A DNA stretch of 64,000 nt. Source: Pogonophryne albipinna (Eukaryota > Chordata > Actinopteri > Perciformes > Artedidraconidae). The notes beneath the pieces are model-generated. The model worked only from the letters and a program-made list of their open reading frames with translations, searched no databases and was not told the origin of the DNA. Position 1 is the stretch's first letter. Each line of letters opens with the position of its first letter. The stretch covers positions 9,788,441 through 9,852,440 of the forward strand of contig CM053253.1 in the NCBI GenBank assembly GCA_028583405.1, given 5' to 3'. Shown here piece by piece: positions 34,172 to 45,437 of this stretch. The position numbers were made by a program, and so were the translations under genes.

Positions 34172-35171
34172 NNNNNNNNNNNNNNNNNNNNNNNNNNNNN
34201 NNNNNNNNNNNNNNNNNNNNNNNNNNNNNNNNNNNNNNNNNNNNNNNNNNNNNNNNNNNNNNNNNNNNNNNNNNNNNNNNNNNNNNNNNNNNNNNNNNNN
34301 NNNNNNNNNNNNNNNNNNNNNNNNNNNNNNNNNNNNNNNNNNNNNNNNNNNNNNNNNNNNNNNNNNNNNNNNNNNNNNNNNNNNNNNNNNNNNNNNNNNN
34401 NNNNNNNNNNNNNNNNNNNNNNNNNNNNNNNNNNNNNNNNNNNNNNNNNNNNNNNNNNNNNNNNNNNNNNNNNNNNNNNNNNNNNNNNNNNNNNNNNNNN
34501 NNNNNNNNNNNNNNNNNNNNNNNNNNNNNNNNNNNNNNNNNNNNNNNNNNNNNNNNNNNNNNNNNNNNNNNNNNNNNNNNNNNNNNNNNNNNNNNNNNNN
34601 NNNNNNNNNNNNNNNNNNNNNNNNNNNNNNNNNNNNNNNNNNNNNNNNNNNNNNNNNNNNNNNNNNNNNNNNNNNNNNNNNNNNNNNNNNNNNNNNNNNN
34701 NNNNNNNNNNNNNNNNNNNNNNNNNNNNNNNNNNNNNNNNNNNNNNNNNNNNNNNNNNNNNNNNNNNNNNNNNNNNNNNNNNNNNNNNNNNNNNNNNNNN
34801 NNNNNNNNNNNNNNNNNNNNNNNNNNNNNNNNNNNNNNNNNNNNNNNNNNNNNNNNNNNNNNNNNNNNNNNNNNNNNNNNNNNNNNNNNNNNNNNNNNNN
34901 NNNNNNNNNNNNNNNNNNNNNNNNNNNNNNNNNNNNNNNNNNNNNNNNNNNNNNNNNNNNNNNNNNNNNNNNNNNNNNNNNNNNNNNNNNNNNNNNNNNN
35001 NNNNNNNNNNNNNNNNNNNNNNNNNNNNNNNNNNNNNNNNNNNNNNNNNNNNNNNNNNNNNNNNNNNNNNNNNNNNNNNNNNNNNNNNNNNNNNNNNNNN
35101 NNNNNNNNNNNNNNNNNNNNNNNNNNNNNNNNNNNNNNNNNNNNNNNNNNNNNNNNNNNNNNNNNNNNNNN
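34172..35171. other. Assembly gap of exactly 1000 N
   Basis: 1000 consecutive N, a conventional fixed gap size, so the true distance is unknown. The left flank is MORC3 intron duplicate; the right flank begins inside a minisatellite. Missing MORC3 3' exons could lie here. Confidence 0.99.
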
Positions 35172-36326
35172 CCCATACATCCTTCTCCCCCCCGTCTCCC
35201 CCCCATCACATCCTTCTCCCCCCTCATCCCCCCTCGCCTCAGTCCCCCCATCACATCCTTCCCCCCCTCGCCCTCGTCCCCCATCACATCCTTCTCCCCC
35301 TCGTCCTCGACCCCCCATACATCCTTCTCCCCCTCTCATCCTTCTCCCCCCTCGCCCTCGTCCCCCATCACATCCTTCTCCCCCTCGCCCTCGTCCCCCC
35401 ATCACATCCTTCTCCCCCCTCGCCCTCGACCCCCATCACATCCTTCTCCCCCTCGCCCTCGGCCCCCCACCATCCTTCTCCCCCTCGCCCTCGACCCCCC
35501 ATCACATCCTTCTCCCCCCTCGTCCTCGACCCCCCATCACATCCTTCTCCCCTCGTCCCCCTCGCCTCGCCCCCCATCACATCCTTCTCCCCCTCGTCCT
35601 CGACCCCCCATCACATCCTTCTCCCCCTCGTCCCCCCTCGCCCTCGTCCCCCCATCACATCCTTCTCCCCCCTCGCCCTCGTCCCCCCATCACATCCTTC
35701 CCCCCCTCGCCCTCGACCCCCCATCACATCCTTCTCCCCCCTCGCCCTCGACCCCCATCACATCCTTCTCCCCCCTCGCCCTCGACCCCCCATCCATCCT
35801 TCTCCCCCCTCGTCCTCGACCCCCCATCCATCCTTCTCCCCCCTCGCCCTCGCCTCGACCCCCATCACATCCTTCTCCCCCTCGTCCTCGACCCCCCATC
35901 ACATCCTTCTCCCCCCTCGTCCCCCCTCCCCTCGTCCCCCCATCACATCCTTCTCCCCCCTCGCCCTCGTCCCCCCATCACATCCTTCTCCCCCCTCGCC
36001 CTCGCCCCCCATCACATCCTTCTCCCCCCTCTCCTCGCCCCCTCGCCCTCTCCCCATCACATCCTTCTCCCCCTCGCCCTCGACCCCCCATCACATCCTT
36101 CTCCCCCCTCGCCCTCGACCCCCCATCACATCCTTCTCCCCCCTCGCCCTCGTCCCCCCATCCCATCCTTCTCCCCCCTCGTCCTCGACCCCCCATCCCA
36201 TCCTTCTCCCCCCTCGCCCTCGTCCCCCCATCACATCCTTCTCCCCCTCGTCCTCGACCCCCCATCACATCCTTCTCCCCCCTCTCATCCTCCCCCCTCG
36301 CCCTCGTCCCCCATCCCATCCTTCTT
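35172..36326. repeat. Pyrimidine-rich minisatellite, unit about 33-35 bp
   Basis: About 35 copies of a unit built from CCCTCGCCCTCGTCCCCC and ATCACATCCTTCTCC, with frequent internal length changes in the C runs. The + strand is almost purely C/T with few A and G. The complementary strand carries repeated G runs. Long open frames across it, and across the N gap, are artefacts. Confidence 0.95.
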
Positions 36327-36790
36327 ATTTTCAGCAACACATTATGTTGGCGAAACACTCGAGTCAAATGTAATGAAAGTCAGATGGTGTCTCAGACGGG
36401 GCAGTGATATCATAAAACTATACGCTTTCAAACACTCGGTAGGCCTAGTTATTTTTTAACCAGTTGTTCTGTATTCACCTTGCAGCAACTCTGTGGCTTG
36501 TGTCCTGGATCATATGTTTAATCATGGATGTTCAAAGCTCATATTTGTCTAATATTGGTTTACTTTTCATTAATTAAGTATGACGCTTCTCCATGTTTGT
36601 GATTGGTCAAATGTAGCTAACCCCGCCCCTTTCACGTGAACGCGCTCTCAGCTGGAGAGAGAATCCCTGGCTTACCGAGTTGATAACCAGCGTCGTAGGA
36701 CCGCTTAGCGAGATCTCGTTTGTTAGGGTTAGTTAAGATAACTCAAACATATCCAGGGTCTGTGGAACTGGCTTCGTAGCACATGGCAGC
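36327..36790. other. No recognisable gene
   Basis: Moderately AT-rich sequence after the minisatellite, including CACGTGAACGCGCTCTC near 36635. I see no coding exon and no clear repeat boundaries. Confidence 0.5.
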
Positions 36791-38468
36791 GCTAATGTCA
36801 AAACACAGACATTATACATTATATTTTATTTTACCAGGATGCAGTGACACCAATATTTGGGAAGGCTTAGCCTTCCCTAGCCTACAGTACCGCCGCCTGC
36901 CTTAGACCCCTGTCCTCAGACCCTCCGTCCTTAGACCCTCTGTCCTCAGACCCTCTGTCCTTAGACCCTCACATCGTACAAGGAAACACTTCCAGAGAAA
37001 ACCCACCGTTTAAAGGGAACATGGGAGAAACCTCAGGGAGAGCAACAGAGGAGGGATCCCTCTCCCAGGACGGACAGACGTGCAATAGATGCCGTGTGTA
37101 AATTGAAAAGATAATACATTTGCAACATAGGTAGTCCAAATGTTTGGAAATGCATGTGTGTGTAATAAGAAGATGAATCCACGAGGATGTCAGCAATCTT
37201 GTGGGAGCCTTCAGGGAAGTAGTATGGTGAGAGTCTGGCAGGACCGCAGAGACGGGTTCAGCCACGACTCAAAGTCCAGGACTCAGATCCAGTGCTCAGG
37301 ACCACAGCAACAGGATCAGCCTCGACTCAGGATCCCGGCGTAGATATGGACAAAAAAGAGATTTGGGGGAAGCTGGGTTAATCGGAACATGAGAGTACAC
37401 AGGTACAAACAGCCAGAAAGACGGAGTAAGGTTCCCCCCTCAACAGTCCAAGCCTATAGCAGCTAAACTAACGTGTCTACATACATGCACTCCCTTAGGA
37501 TATATTGAGGGAAAAGGGGAGCAAGTAAGAAGAAGAAGAGCAAGGACTGTCTTAGGTGAGACAGCTTTTATGTGCGCAGCTCCACTTGCTTGGAACAGTC
37601 TTCAGCAAGAATTGAAACTGAGCATTCTCATTCCTCTGCATGTCTTTAAAGCTCGGCTAAATGAAATGCTCGTTGATACTATGGGCACTTGTAAATGTCT
37701 ATAACTATGTAAATGTATCCTGTAAATATAATGTATGATGTCCTTTATTGTTTTATGTTTCATGTGGAACCTATATGCTTGCAGGTCTCCCTTGAAAAGG
37801 AGATCTATGATCTCAAGGACCAATCTGGTTAAATAAAGGTTTGAAATGAAAGAAGTAGGAAACAGAGGTGGAGAGGCACGCAGGGAGAGAGGTCCCCACT
37901 GGAACCTGAATTGGTTAGAGGTAAGGTCTGTGGCTACGTTCCACACTCCCGGGCCGGGCTAGGCCTTCTCTGCAACCTGTTACCCTCTAATAACCTCGAG
38001 AGGTCAGAGAGGGGAAAGGTTTGGATAAAGTTTTAAATATAAGATCTAAGTTTTTAGGATTTAAGCGAAAGAGTAAGAACTAAAATGTATAGGTGAAGAG
38101 GCACAACGTATCTACGTCAATGCACTCTTATTAGATTATTTTATCACTATAAGCTTTATCAAAAAGGAAGGTCTTAAGCGCACTCTTAAAAACGGATAGG
38201 GTGTCTGCCGCCCGAACACAAACTGGAAGCTGATCCACAAATGTGGAGCTTGATAAGAAAAGGCTCTGGCTCCCATTGTACTTTTAGAGACTCTAGGAAC
38301 AACCAACAACCCTGCATTCTTGGAACGCAATGCCCTAGTAGGACAGTAGGGTATAATGAGTTCTTTAAGGTAAGATGGCGCCTGCCCATTAAGGGCTTTG
38401 TAGGCGAGAAGAAGAATTTTAAATTCTATCCTGTGTTCTATAGCAGTGAAGGCGAAACCAGACAACAC
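36791..38468 (-). mobile_element. L2 LINE 3' part (C-terminus and 3' UTR), split by another LINE tail
   Basis: 38136-38468 on the minus strand encodes the L2 ORF2 C-terminus (FKILLLAYKALNGQAP, YLKELIIPYCPTRALRSKN), the same as at 19353-19607 on the plus strand. Lower coordinates carry its 3' UTR, including the ACCTGTGTACTCTCATGTTCCG segment (reverse strand) also seen near 19690, and a small repeat of CCTCAGACCCTCTGTCCTTAG at 36907-36970. A different LINE 3' end (37543-37846) is inserted. Truncated and not functional. Confidence 0.75.
37543..37846 (+). mobile_element. LINE 3' end (ORF2 C-terminus plus tail)
   Basis: Translation gives APLAWNSLQQELKLSILI then VFKARLNEMLVDTMGTCKCL and a stop. 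This is followed by the common fish LINE tail with TCTCCCTTGAAAAGGAGATC and GGTTAAATAAAGGTTT. A second copy of this tail is at 39526-39590. 5'-truncated. Confidence 0.7.
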
Positions 38469-38875
38469 ACAACTTCACTTTACGGAGCCAAACTTCCGAA
38501 CCTCCCCTGGATTCTATTGGCTCTAACGGTTCAAAAGAGATGTCAATCAACATCGACCGAGGGGGGCCAGAGATAGGGGAAATCCACCCAAATGACCCCA
38601 GAAGTGTTTTTTTTGTTGCTAAACCTCTCTAAAAAGTCAAATGTCACTTATTTTGCATCAATCTTGATACAAGGTACTTATATGTTATAGTTTGGATTCC
38701 TAAAGCTTTTAGTCTACTATCCCATCATTCAACGGTGGTTTTCACTATAAGTAATGTTTTATTTTTGGACAGACACTATCATTTAAAAATGTTAAGCCAT
38801 GTAAAACTTTTGTTTTAATTATATAACCCAATATGGAACCCTCCTCGGTCTCTGGTTGTACATTTTGCCAGTTCT

Positions 38876-41113
38876 GGGGCCTCATTTATAGGGATGGAAC
38901 GATACCAAAAACTCATGGTACGATAATATCGCGATAAAAAGTCCACGGTACGATATTTATCGCGATATTGAAAAATAAAGGAAAAAAATGTGGGAATTTT
39001 TTTTTCTTCATTAAATAATACATCTGATTTGTACAGCATTTGAGTAGGATAGTAGTATTTTAAAGTGTCAACAATATAATAATCAGACCCGGCAATAGAA
39101 TAAATCAAGTTTCACTTTAGTTTTTCAAGTAACTCAACTCTAACTCTCTCACTCAGCGTCATCAAGGTTATCTTTTAGGGATATGAGCATGTCCACATTT
39201 CCAGGTAGAAGCTGGGATGTTTGGGCGTTTGCAAAACCCCCTGCTGTGGAAACAACTCTCCTGCTTGTTACTGATGTTGCTGGGACAGAGAGATATGCTT
39301 TGGCCATGGGTAACAGCAGTGGGTCAAACTGTGCATTGTCTCTCCACCACTTCAACAACAATACAGTGTTTGCCAAGAAGGTGAGGCTTATTGACAGAGA
39401 TATAGATATCCTGTTGGTACTGGTCAATGTCTCTAGGTATGTACATGTAGCCCTGTAAATACCATGTCCTTTTGTTATCTGTTGTTTTATGTTCGTGTTG
39501 TAACCTACTTGCTGCCATGTTGGACAGGTCTCCCTTGAAAAAGAGTTCGATGATCTCAACGGGACCATCTGTTTGAATAAAGGTTTAAAAAAATATATAT
39601 ATTTAGTTTTTTTTTTTTTTAAATTGCGGTATATTTTGTCAGTCTCACGACGGTATTGAGACATTTATTTACCGCGATATTCGATTTATCGTTACATCCC
39701 TACTAATTTATAATGCCGTGCGTAGGATTCACGTGGGAAGGTTGCTCACGTAGTAGAAATCCAAAAAATATGGACAGAAATGTTCCGTCATTTTCCGACT
39801 CTCAAAACATTGCTTACCGGTGCAGGACTCGCGTACGGCACTTCCTACGCCGGTTTCCCTTTATAAATCACAATCGACTCGAAATGCGGTGCAGCTTTTG
39901 CGGGCTTCACGTAACGCCCATATTTGCCAATAAATAGTAAAAGAAACGCCCATTCATTCATTCATTAATTCTGACTGACTGCAGGAAGGAGATCGCAGGA
40001 AATGACGACAGAACAGCTAAAACAGACGTCTCACACCGAGTCAGATTCTGGTTATTTTGGGGAGGTGGAGATAAATCATATTGTTTGGTGGATGCCGTTT
40101 GAACCAGAGTAGCAGCATGGAGGTCGGATCGTCACCAAAATAAATAAATAAGTGGTCCGAAAAAGGTTAATGACAAACTACACACATAGCCTTCCTCAGG
40201 CAGTGTGTTTGTACCGGGGACAGGAGACCCCCCCTGGATGAGAAACTGTAAGAAGGTATCGGGGATCCCTGCGGAGTGGAGTCAATTAATGTTTATTTTT
40301 TTATTTGGCGGTTTGTGTTCCAGCTGTCGATCAGCTGTGCGCAGCGTCTCCACTGCAGCAACTCTATATCCACCAGTTAAAGGAAATACAACTAATGTGT
40401 TGAGTTATATCAGCTGCCAAATCTACCAAACATATGGTCTTCTTAGCTTCCAGACCTCCTGTGTTTTACGAGCGACTTATCAAGTCTTAGCAAACGGCAT
40501 AAAACACGATTAAACGTGATAGTATATAAAACCATGCTCGTATCTACAATAGAAATGCAACACAGCGTCAGTTCAGACGTAATTCTGTCCTCCTGCTCAC
40601 CGCATCATTGATGAGAAAACATTTCATAACATTAACACAACATATTCGAGGTGGTTTTAAATATCTGTATTTATGTATTTCTCCAGGTGATGTGTGTGTG
40701 TGTGTGTGTTCTCCAGGTGATGTGAGTGTGTGTGTGTGTGTTCTCCAGGTGATGTGTGTGTGTGTGGTGTGTGTGTTCTCCAGGTGATGTGTGTGAGCAC
40801 TAAGGAGTCTCAACAGGCGTTTGTTTAATCATTTTAAGATCAGCTTTAATCAATGTTCTTCATATCTGATAAATGAGGTAACATTTTATTGATGGTATTA
40901 TTTCCACATATTTCTCTCCATTCTTCCTTCTGCCAACGGGGTCGCAGTTTCTCGCCTCTCCAGTTGTTGTGCTTAGTGCGTACGCGTGGGTTAGAGTTTG
41001 CGTGGAGGACCGCACGTTTTCCCGTCAAGTTAGTATTTTATAAATCGCAAACATTGCGTAGAAACTGGCGTACGCCATTTTTTGAGCGTATATCTATTTA
41101 TAAATGAGGCCCC
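38876..41113. mobile_element. MITE with GGGGCCTCATTTATA termini, split by a hAT insertion
   Basis: Left GGGGCCTCATTTATA and right TATAAATGAGGCCCC are inverted repeats. The left end is interrupted after CATTTA by the element 38889-39702. The body has CG-containing repeats (GCGTACGCC, GTGCGTAGG) and a (GT)n-containing minisatellite at 40680-40795 with CTCCAGGTGATGTG units. No coding capacity. Superfamily not determined, since no clear target duplication is visible. Confidence 0.7.
38889..39702 (-). mobile_element. hAT element with transposase C-terminal remnant
   Basis: Ends TAGGGATGGAACGATA and ATCGTTACATCCCTA, with flanks CTCATTTA (38881-38888) and CTAATTTA (39703-39710), 7 of 8 bp equal. 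On the minus strand 39149-39370 encodes WWRDNAQFDPLLLPMAKAYL then SVPATSVTSRRVVSTAG and NVDMLISLKDNL, the hAT C-terminal dimerisation region of ZBED-like transposases. A LINE tail (39526-39590) is inserted inside. Confidence 0.85.
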
Positions 41114-41284
41114 TTGTCATCCACAGCCCTCGCTTTACTTGGACCACATTTTTTTTATCACAGCAGTCGAATTATCGCATTTTATAAAACGGACAAGTCA
41201 AATCAAGCAATCTGATTGGTTCTTAGCCGTGATATACTGAGCGTATACCACGGGTAAAATTGTAGTTACTTTTCACAACAAGTC

Positions 41285-42490
41285 CAGGGCTCGACATTAA
41301 GGACTGCCCGATGGCCCGGGGCCATCTAGTATTTAGCTCGGGCAATGAAGCCTCACCTGCTGGTTGCCCGATCGGGCAATCTATTATGCCAGTATCATGC
41401 AGCTGGGGGATCCAGTAATGAGTGACCCGACAGTGAAACTAAACATATCTATAACTAGTTACGGTAGTTTGAGAGGTCATTAAAATAGCTACGTGTGATA
41501 TTCTAACCCGAAGTGTGTGTTTTGTTCCGCTCACCGCTGCATGTGATCATGCAGAGCTGCGTGTTGACTCGTCAGCAGCAGCTGATCTCTCTCTCCCGTC
41601 AGATTAGACTCGCGTTTATGTCCATTCGATCAGATCCAGCTGGTTCTAGCTAAGATAGGACGACCTGCTTATTAAGAGACACCTACACAATAAGTGTCGC
41701 TATGCAACCGGATGAGGCCACAAAGTATAGCGCAGCATTATGCATTTGTTTACATGCCCCGGAACCCCGAGGCATTACCAACAGATCAACGCACAATCAA
41801 CCCATCCAGGACATCTCTCTCTCCACATTAAGTGTTAGACATTAGAATTGACTCTTCTTGTCTGTCACATAAGTGGCGCAACTGAAGCGATATTGCGCTA
41901 AAGGGAAATTATTTTGACCGAAGAGATTTAGATTTGCCGGCTAACTGACGTCGCCATTTTGTGTGCTTCGTGGATGCGCTCGGCTCCTCTCGACTGCTGC
42001 TCGGGTCTGCTCGGTCAGCTTCCGGATGAGGAGGCATTCGTTCGACCAACTGACAGTAGATAACATTATAAACATTTTTAACAGGGGCCATAATAGTGTC
42101 AATAATGTTTGTTTTGGCAGTTATAACTGAATGTAATGTTTTCTACTTGTTTCTACTTGAAAGTGTCTTGACCAAGAACTTAAGTATTTCTTATAGCTAT
42201 GCAGGGCATGCAAGCGAGCAAACACAAACAAACAAGTGAAATGAAGAATAAAATCGAAATTGTAGAATATAATATTGTGGTGGTTCATCTTATAATTCAG
42301 TCTAGAGAACCAGACAGCATCTAAGACCTGCACAAATCTAAATGTTCTAGGGGGAGGCCCCCCAAACCCTTCGTGCGTCATTTCGTCCGCGCGCATTTTT
42401 CAGGGCGATCTCATTGGGCTCAGGGCCATCTGTAAATTAGCTTAGATGGCCCACAGGGCCATCTCCCAAAATCCTTAATGTCATGCATTG
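41285..42490. mobile_element. hAT-like non-autonomous element
   Basis: Left end CAGGGCTCGACATTAAGG. The reverse complement of the right end is CAATGCATGACATTAAGG, so the inverted repeats are imperfect. Both ends continue with GATGGCCC. Only AAGTC is shared as flanking duplication. The surrounding 41114-41284 and 42491-42630 appear to be an older unclassified repeat. Confidence 0.6.
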
Positions 42491-43125
42491 AAGTCAGTAT
42501 CCCTCCGCGTCTGAGAAAAGCTGTATACAGTTGGGCTGAAAAAAAACTGCCTGCAGTTTGTTTTTCAAACTGGGCAAGAAAACAGTGGATACCACGGCCT
42601 GCGTGAGCTATTGCTTGAATATACGATGTGTGACGGGGTTCTATTTGTCCGTTTGAAACATAGGCTTAGTCGGTTGATTTAAGCTCCAAAACTTTATTTA
42701 TAACGGCAACAAAAAAAATATATACCGTTTGATAAAAGTGAAACAGTATAACTTAAATAAACAAAATCAAAGTTACCAAATAGGGTTGTCTATCACTCAT
42801 GGAGTAAACACATTCTAGCTGTTGCCTTCACTGCAACAATCTCCCGAACACATTATCCTCCCCCTCCCCGAGGTTGGCGATGTGCGGCAACCTGGAAAGG
42901 TAATCAGCCACTACATTTGATTTGCCAGATCGGTGACAGATAATGAATTTGAACGGTTGGAGTGAGAGGTACCAATGGTAAGACGGCTGTTGTGATCTTT
43001 CATGGCCCCTTAGTGCCACCCTCACACAGACTACTATCTAAGTCTGGGAGTGGTTGGACTCCAGCTTTCGCTTGGGCTCTAGTTATCATTGGGCCAGAAA
43101 CATTAACATTCCCATTTTCCCAGAG

Positions 43126-43527
43126 TCAGTTTTCAGAGAGTTCTTTTTCATGCAGCAAATCCAAGAGTATTGGTAAATCCCATCCCAGGATTGCATCAAC
43201 CGGCAAGTTCTGTACCACCCCCACACTCAACAAGTACGATTGTCCATCAATGATCACGGATAGGTCCGCTTTGGGATAGGGATGCTTATCCCCGTGAACA
43301 CACAACATGTCTGTTTGTCTGCTGTAGTCCATAGCTCCAATTGGCACAAGTCTTTGCTTCACTAAAGACATGAAGCTACCAGTATCCAACAAAGCAGTGA
43401 CCTGCTGGCCATTAACAGTGACAGCTGTATGACGTTGAACACGTTCCTCTTGATCCCCAATGGGCCGCAACTCTGCCCGGGGTGCATAGCAAGCGCCTGT
43501 GACCTTAGCTTTGCGTAGGGGACACAC
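43126..43527 (-). pseudogene. Retropepsin (protease) region of the Gypsy-like element
   Basis: The translation has the aspartic protease signature ALLDTGSFMSL and the later ILGWDLPILL, the two halves of a retroviral-type protease monomer. It follows Gag in the same orientation. It ends at KELSEN, and the reverse transcriptase is deleted. Confidence 0.8.
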
Positions 43528-43532
43528 AGAAG

Positions 43533-44562
43533 CTATGTGGCCTGGCTGCTGGCAGTAATAGCAAATGAAATCCTTACAGCTCCTTGTTGGTTTGGGGCAG
43601 TGCTAGGATATCCTGAGAACTCTGGTCGATTCTCTCTCTTTGCAGGCCTGGGCTGGAGTGCTGGTTGGTGTGTAAAAGTGGTTGAGCGTGCAGGTGGTCC
43701 TCCTCTGCGGGCGTTGATGTACTGGAGCACCAGCTTGGCAGCCGCAAGACAGTCTGTAGGCTCATGCTCCTTCACCCAGGTCCTCACCTCCGGTGGGAGT
43801 ATCCGAAGCATCTGCTCCAAGATGATGGCCTCTGCAATTTCCTCCTTGGTGTGCTGCTCTGGCCGAATCCAGCGCCGGTAGAGACCTTTAAGGCGATGGT
43901 AGGTCTCGATGGGGCTCTCTTCAGACGGTACCACCATGGACCGGTACTGCTGCCAATACGTCTCTGGGGAGATGTCGAACTTTGTCAGCAACGCTTCTCT
44001 CAGGTCTCTATAGCAGTGGGCTCTCGCCTCGTCCATTGCAGTATAGGCCTCCAATGCCTTCCCTGATAGCAATGGAACGAGCCGGCATGTCCACTCCCTT
44101 TCTGGCCACCTCCACGTTTTGGCAATGCACTCAAACCCAATAAATAGTTCTCAATGTCCTCACCGCACTGGTACTGTGGAATATTTGGCTCTGCATAGTG
44201 CCTCCACTCAGGCGTTGGCTGATCAGGCTGGCTATCGGAGTCTGATTGAGGAAACGGATTACCAACTGGAACAGAAGTCCGTAGGTCTTGGAGCTCTGCC
44301 AACAGGAACTCCTCTCGCCTTTGCTGCCCTCATAGAAAGTCTTTCATCAGTGACAGTAGTTCTCCCCCTGGTTCACTGGTTGACCCTGAGGCCGTAGGAG
44401 CTGCTGGGGGCATCCAGGAACTGTCTTAATCATCGTCCTCCGTCTCCCATGCCCGCTCTGATTTGGCAGTTGCGTTCTCCTCCTGCTGCTGACGCTGGGA
44501 ACGTAGTCCTGTGCGGTGCTTCGTAACGCGGGTTAGCTTTTTCCGATTATCCATCCCACTTC
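43533..44562 (-). pseudogene. Gag gene of the Gypsy-like element (frame-broken)
   Basis: Begins near 44562 with MDNRKKLTRVTKHRTGLRSQ. A stretch at 44000-44302 has QPDQPTPEWRHYAEP. The capsid part at 43533-44072 has LSGKALEAYTAMDEARAHCY then LLTKFDISPETYWQQYRSM and EQMLRILPPEVRTWVKEHEP, a SCAN-like capsid C-terminal domain. A frame change near 44070-44130 and early stops separate the parts. Inactive. Confidence 0.8.
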
Positions 44563-44762
44563 TGACACCATATGTGACAGGGTTCTATTTGTCCGTTTGA
44601 AACATAGGCTTAGTCGGTTGATTTTAGCTCCAAAACTTTATTTATAACATCAACAAAAAAAAAGATACTGTTTGATAAAAGTGAACAGGTATAACTTAAA
44701 TAAACAAAATCAAAGTTACCAAATAGGGTTGTTTATCACTTAAGGCGTAAACACCAACACCC

Positions 44763-45437
44763 AACTGAAACCTAACAATAATCAGTGTCAGGTTCAGAAG
44801 AGTCTCCAAGGTGGTCCTCAGTCTCTGGTTGTAAATGTCTCTCTGGATCTGAGTTCCTCTCACTGTAAAATATTTCACACAGATGAGGTGAATGATTTCT
44901 CTCATGTGTGAGCTCTAATGTGTGTAATTAAATTCCCAATATCTGCAAAAGATTACTCAAAAATTAAGCAGCTGAAGGGTTTCTCTCGTGGGTGGATACT
45001 CATGTGGTGTTTTATATTTCCTCTCCGTCTAACAATTTTCTCACACAAAGAGCAGCCAAATGGGTTCTCTCCTACTCTACATCTTGAATCACTGAGTCTT
45101 GTTTATTTTTCTGAGAGTTTGAACCTGGTTCTCTGGTCTTCTTCCAATCAGCCCTGTCTCCAGTGTCAGGTTCAACAGAGTCTCCAGGGTTGTCCTCAGT
45201 CTCTGGTTGTAAATGTCTCTCTGGATCTGAGTTCCTGGCTGGTTCTGGTCCTCCACAGTCCTCTCCATCAGCTTCTGTTTACAGGTTTTCAGCTGTGCTG
45301 CTGGCTGGAGGCTCTGCCTCTCTGTTCTCATCACTTTGAGTTTGATGAAGCTCTGAGGACTGATAACCCACACACTTATGGCTTTTGACCATATAACTCC
45401 AGGTGAATCTTTTTTCACAGACACTGCAGCTGAATGG
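44763..45437 (-). pseudogene. Decayed extra zinc-finger/acidic-linker module
   Basis: Downstream of the nonsense codon the minus strand still encodes PFSCSVCEKRFTW then an acidic linker like the one at 47100-47290 ([21 protein letters not shown]). Finger remnants with several stops follow, and a last linker copy ends at the Gypsy-like LTR near 44762. These are further repeats of the finger-plus-linker module that have lost their frame. Confidence 0.75.

Larger units (their letters stand above)
42631..44762 (-). mobile_element. Pol-deleted Gypsy-like LTR retrotransposon with partial LTRs
   Basis: Read on the minus strand: partial 5' LTR (44573-44762), primer-binding site TGGTGTCAGAAGTGGGAT just inside it (44553-44570, consistent with tRNA-Leu), Gag, protease, and a short RNase H end fused to a partial 3' LTR (42631-42827). 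The reverse transcriptase and integrase are missing: the protease is followed within ~100 bp by HWYLSLQPFKFIICHRSGKS, the end of RNase H. The same LTR family left the solo copy at 33115-33899. Confidence 0.85.

Noticed and set aside
35172..36326. CRISPR-like regular repeats
   Set aside because: The whole unit is repeated with no unique spacers, and the genome is eukaryotic.
34032..36407. Long open frames spanning the N gap and the C-rich minisatellite on both strands
   Set aside because: They exist only because N codons carry no stops and the repeat is stop-poor; no domain is present.
43537..44397. Plus-strand frames opposite the Gypsy-like element
   Set aside because: Shadows of Gag and protease encoded on the minus strand, with no motifs of their own.
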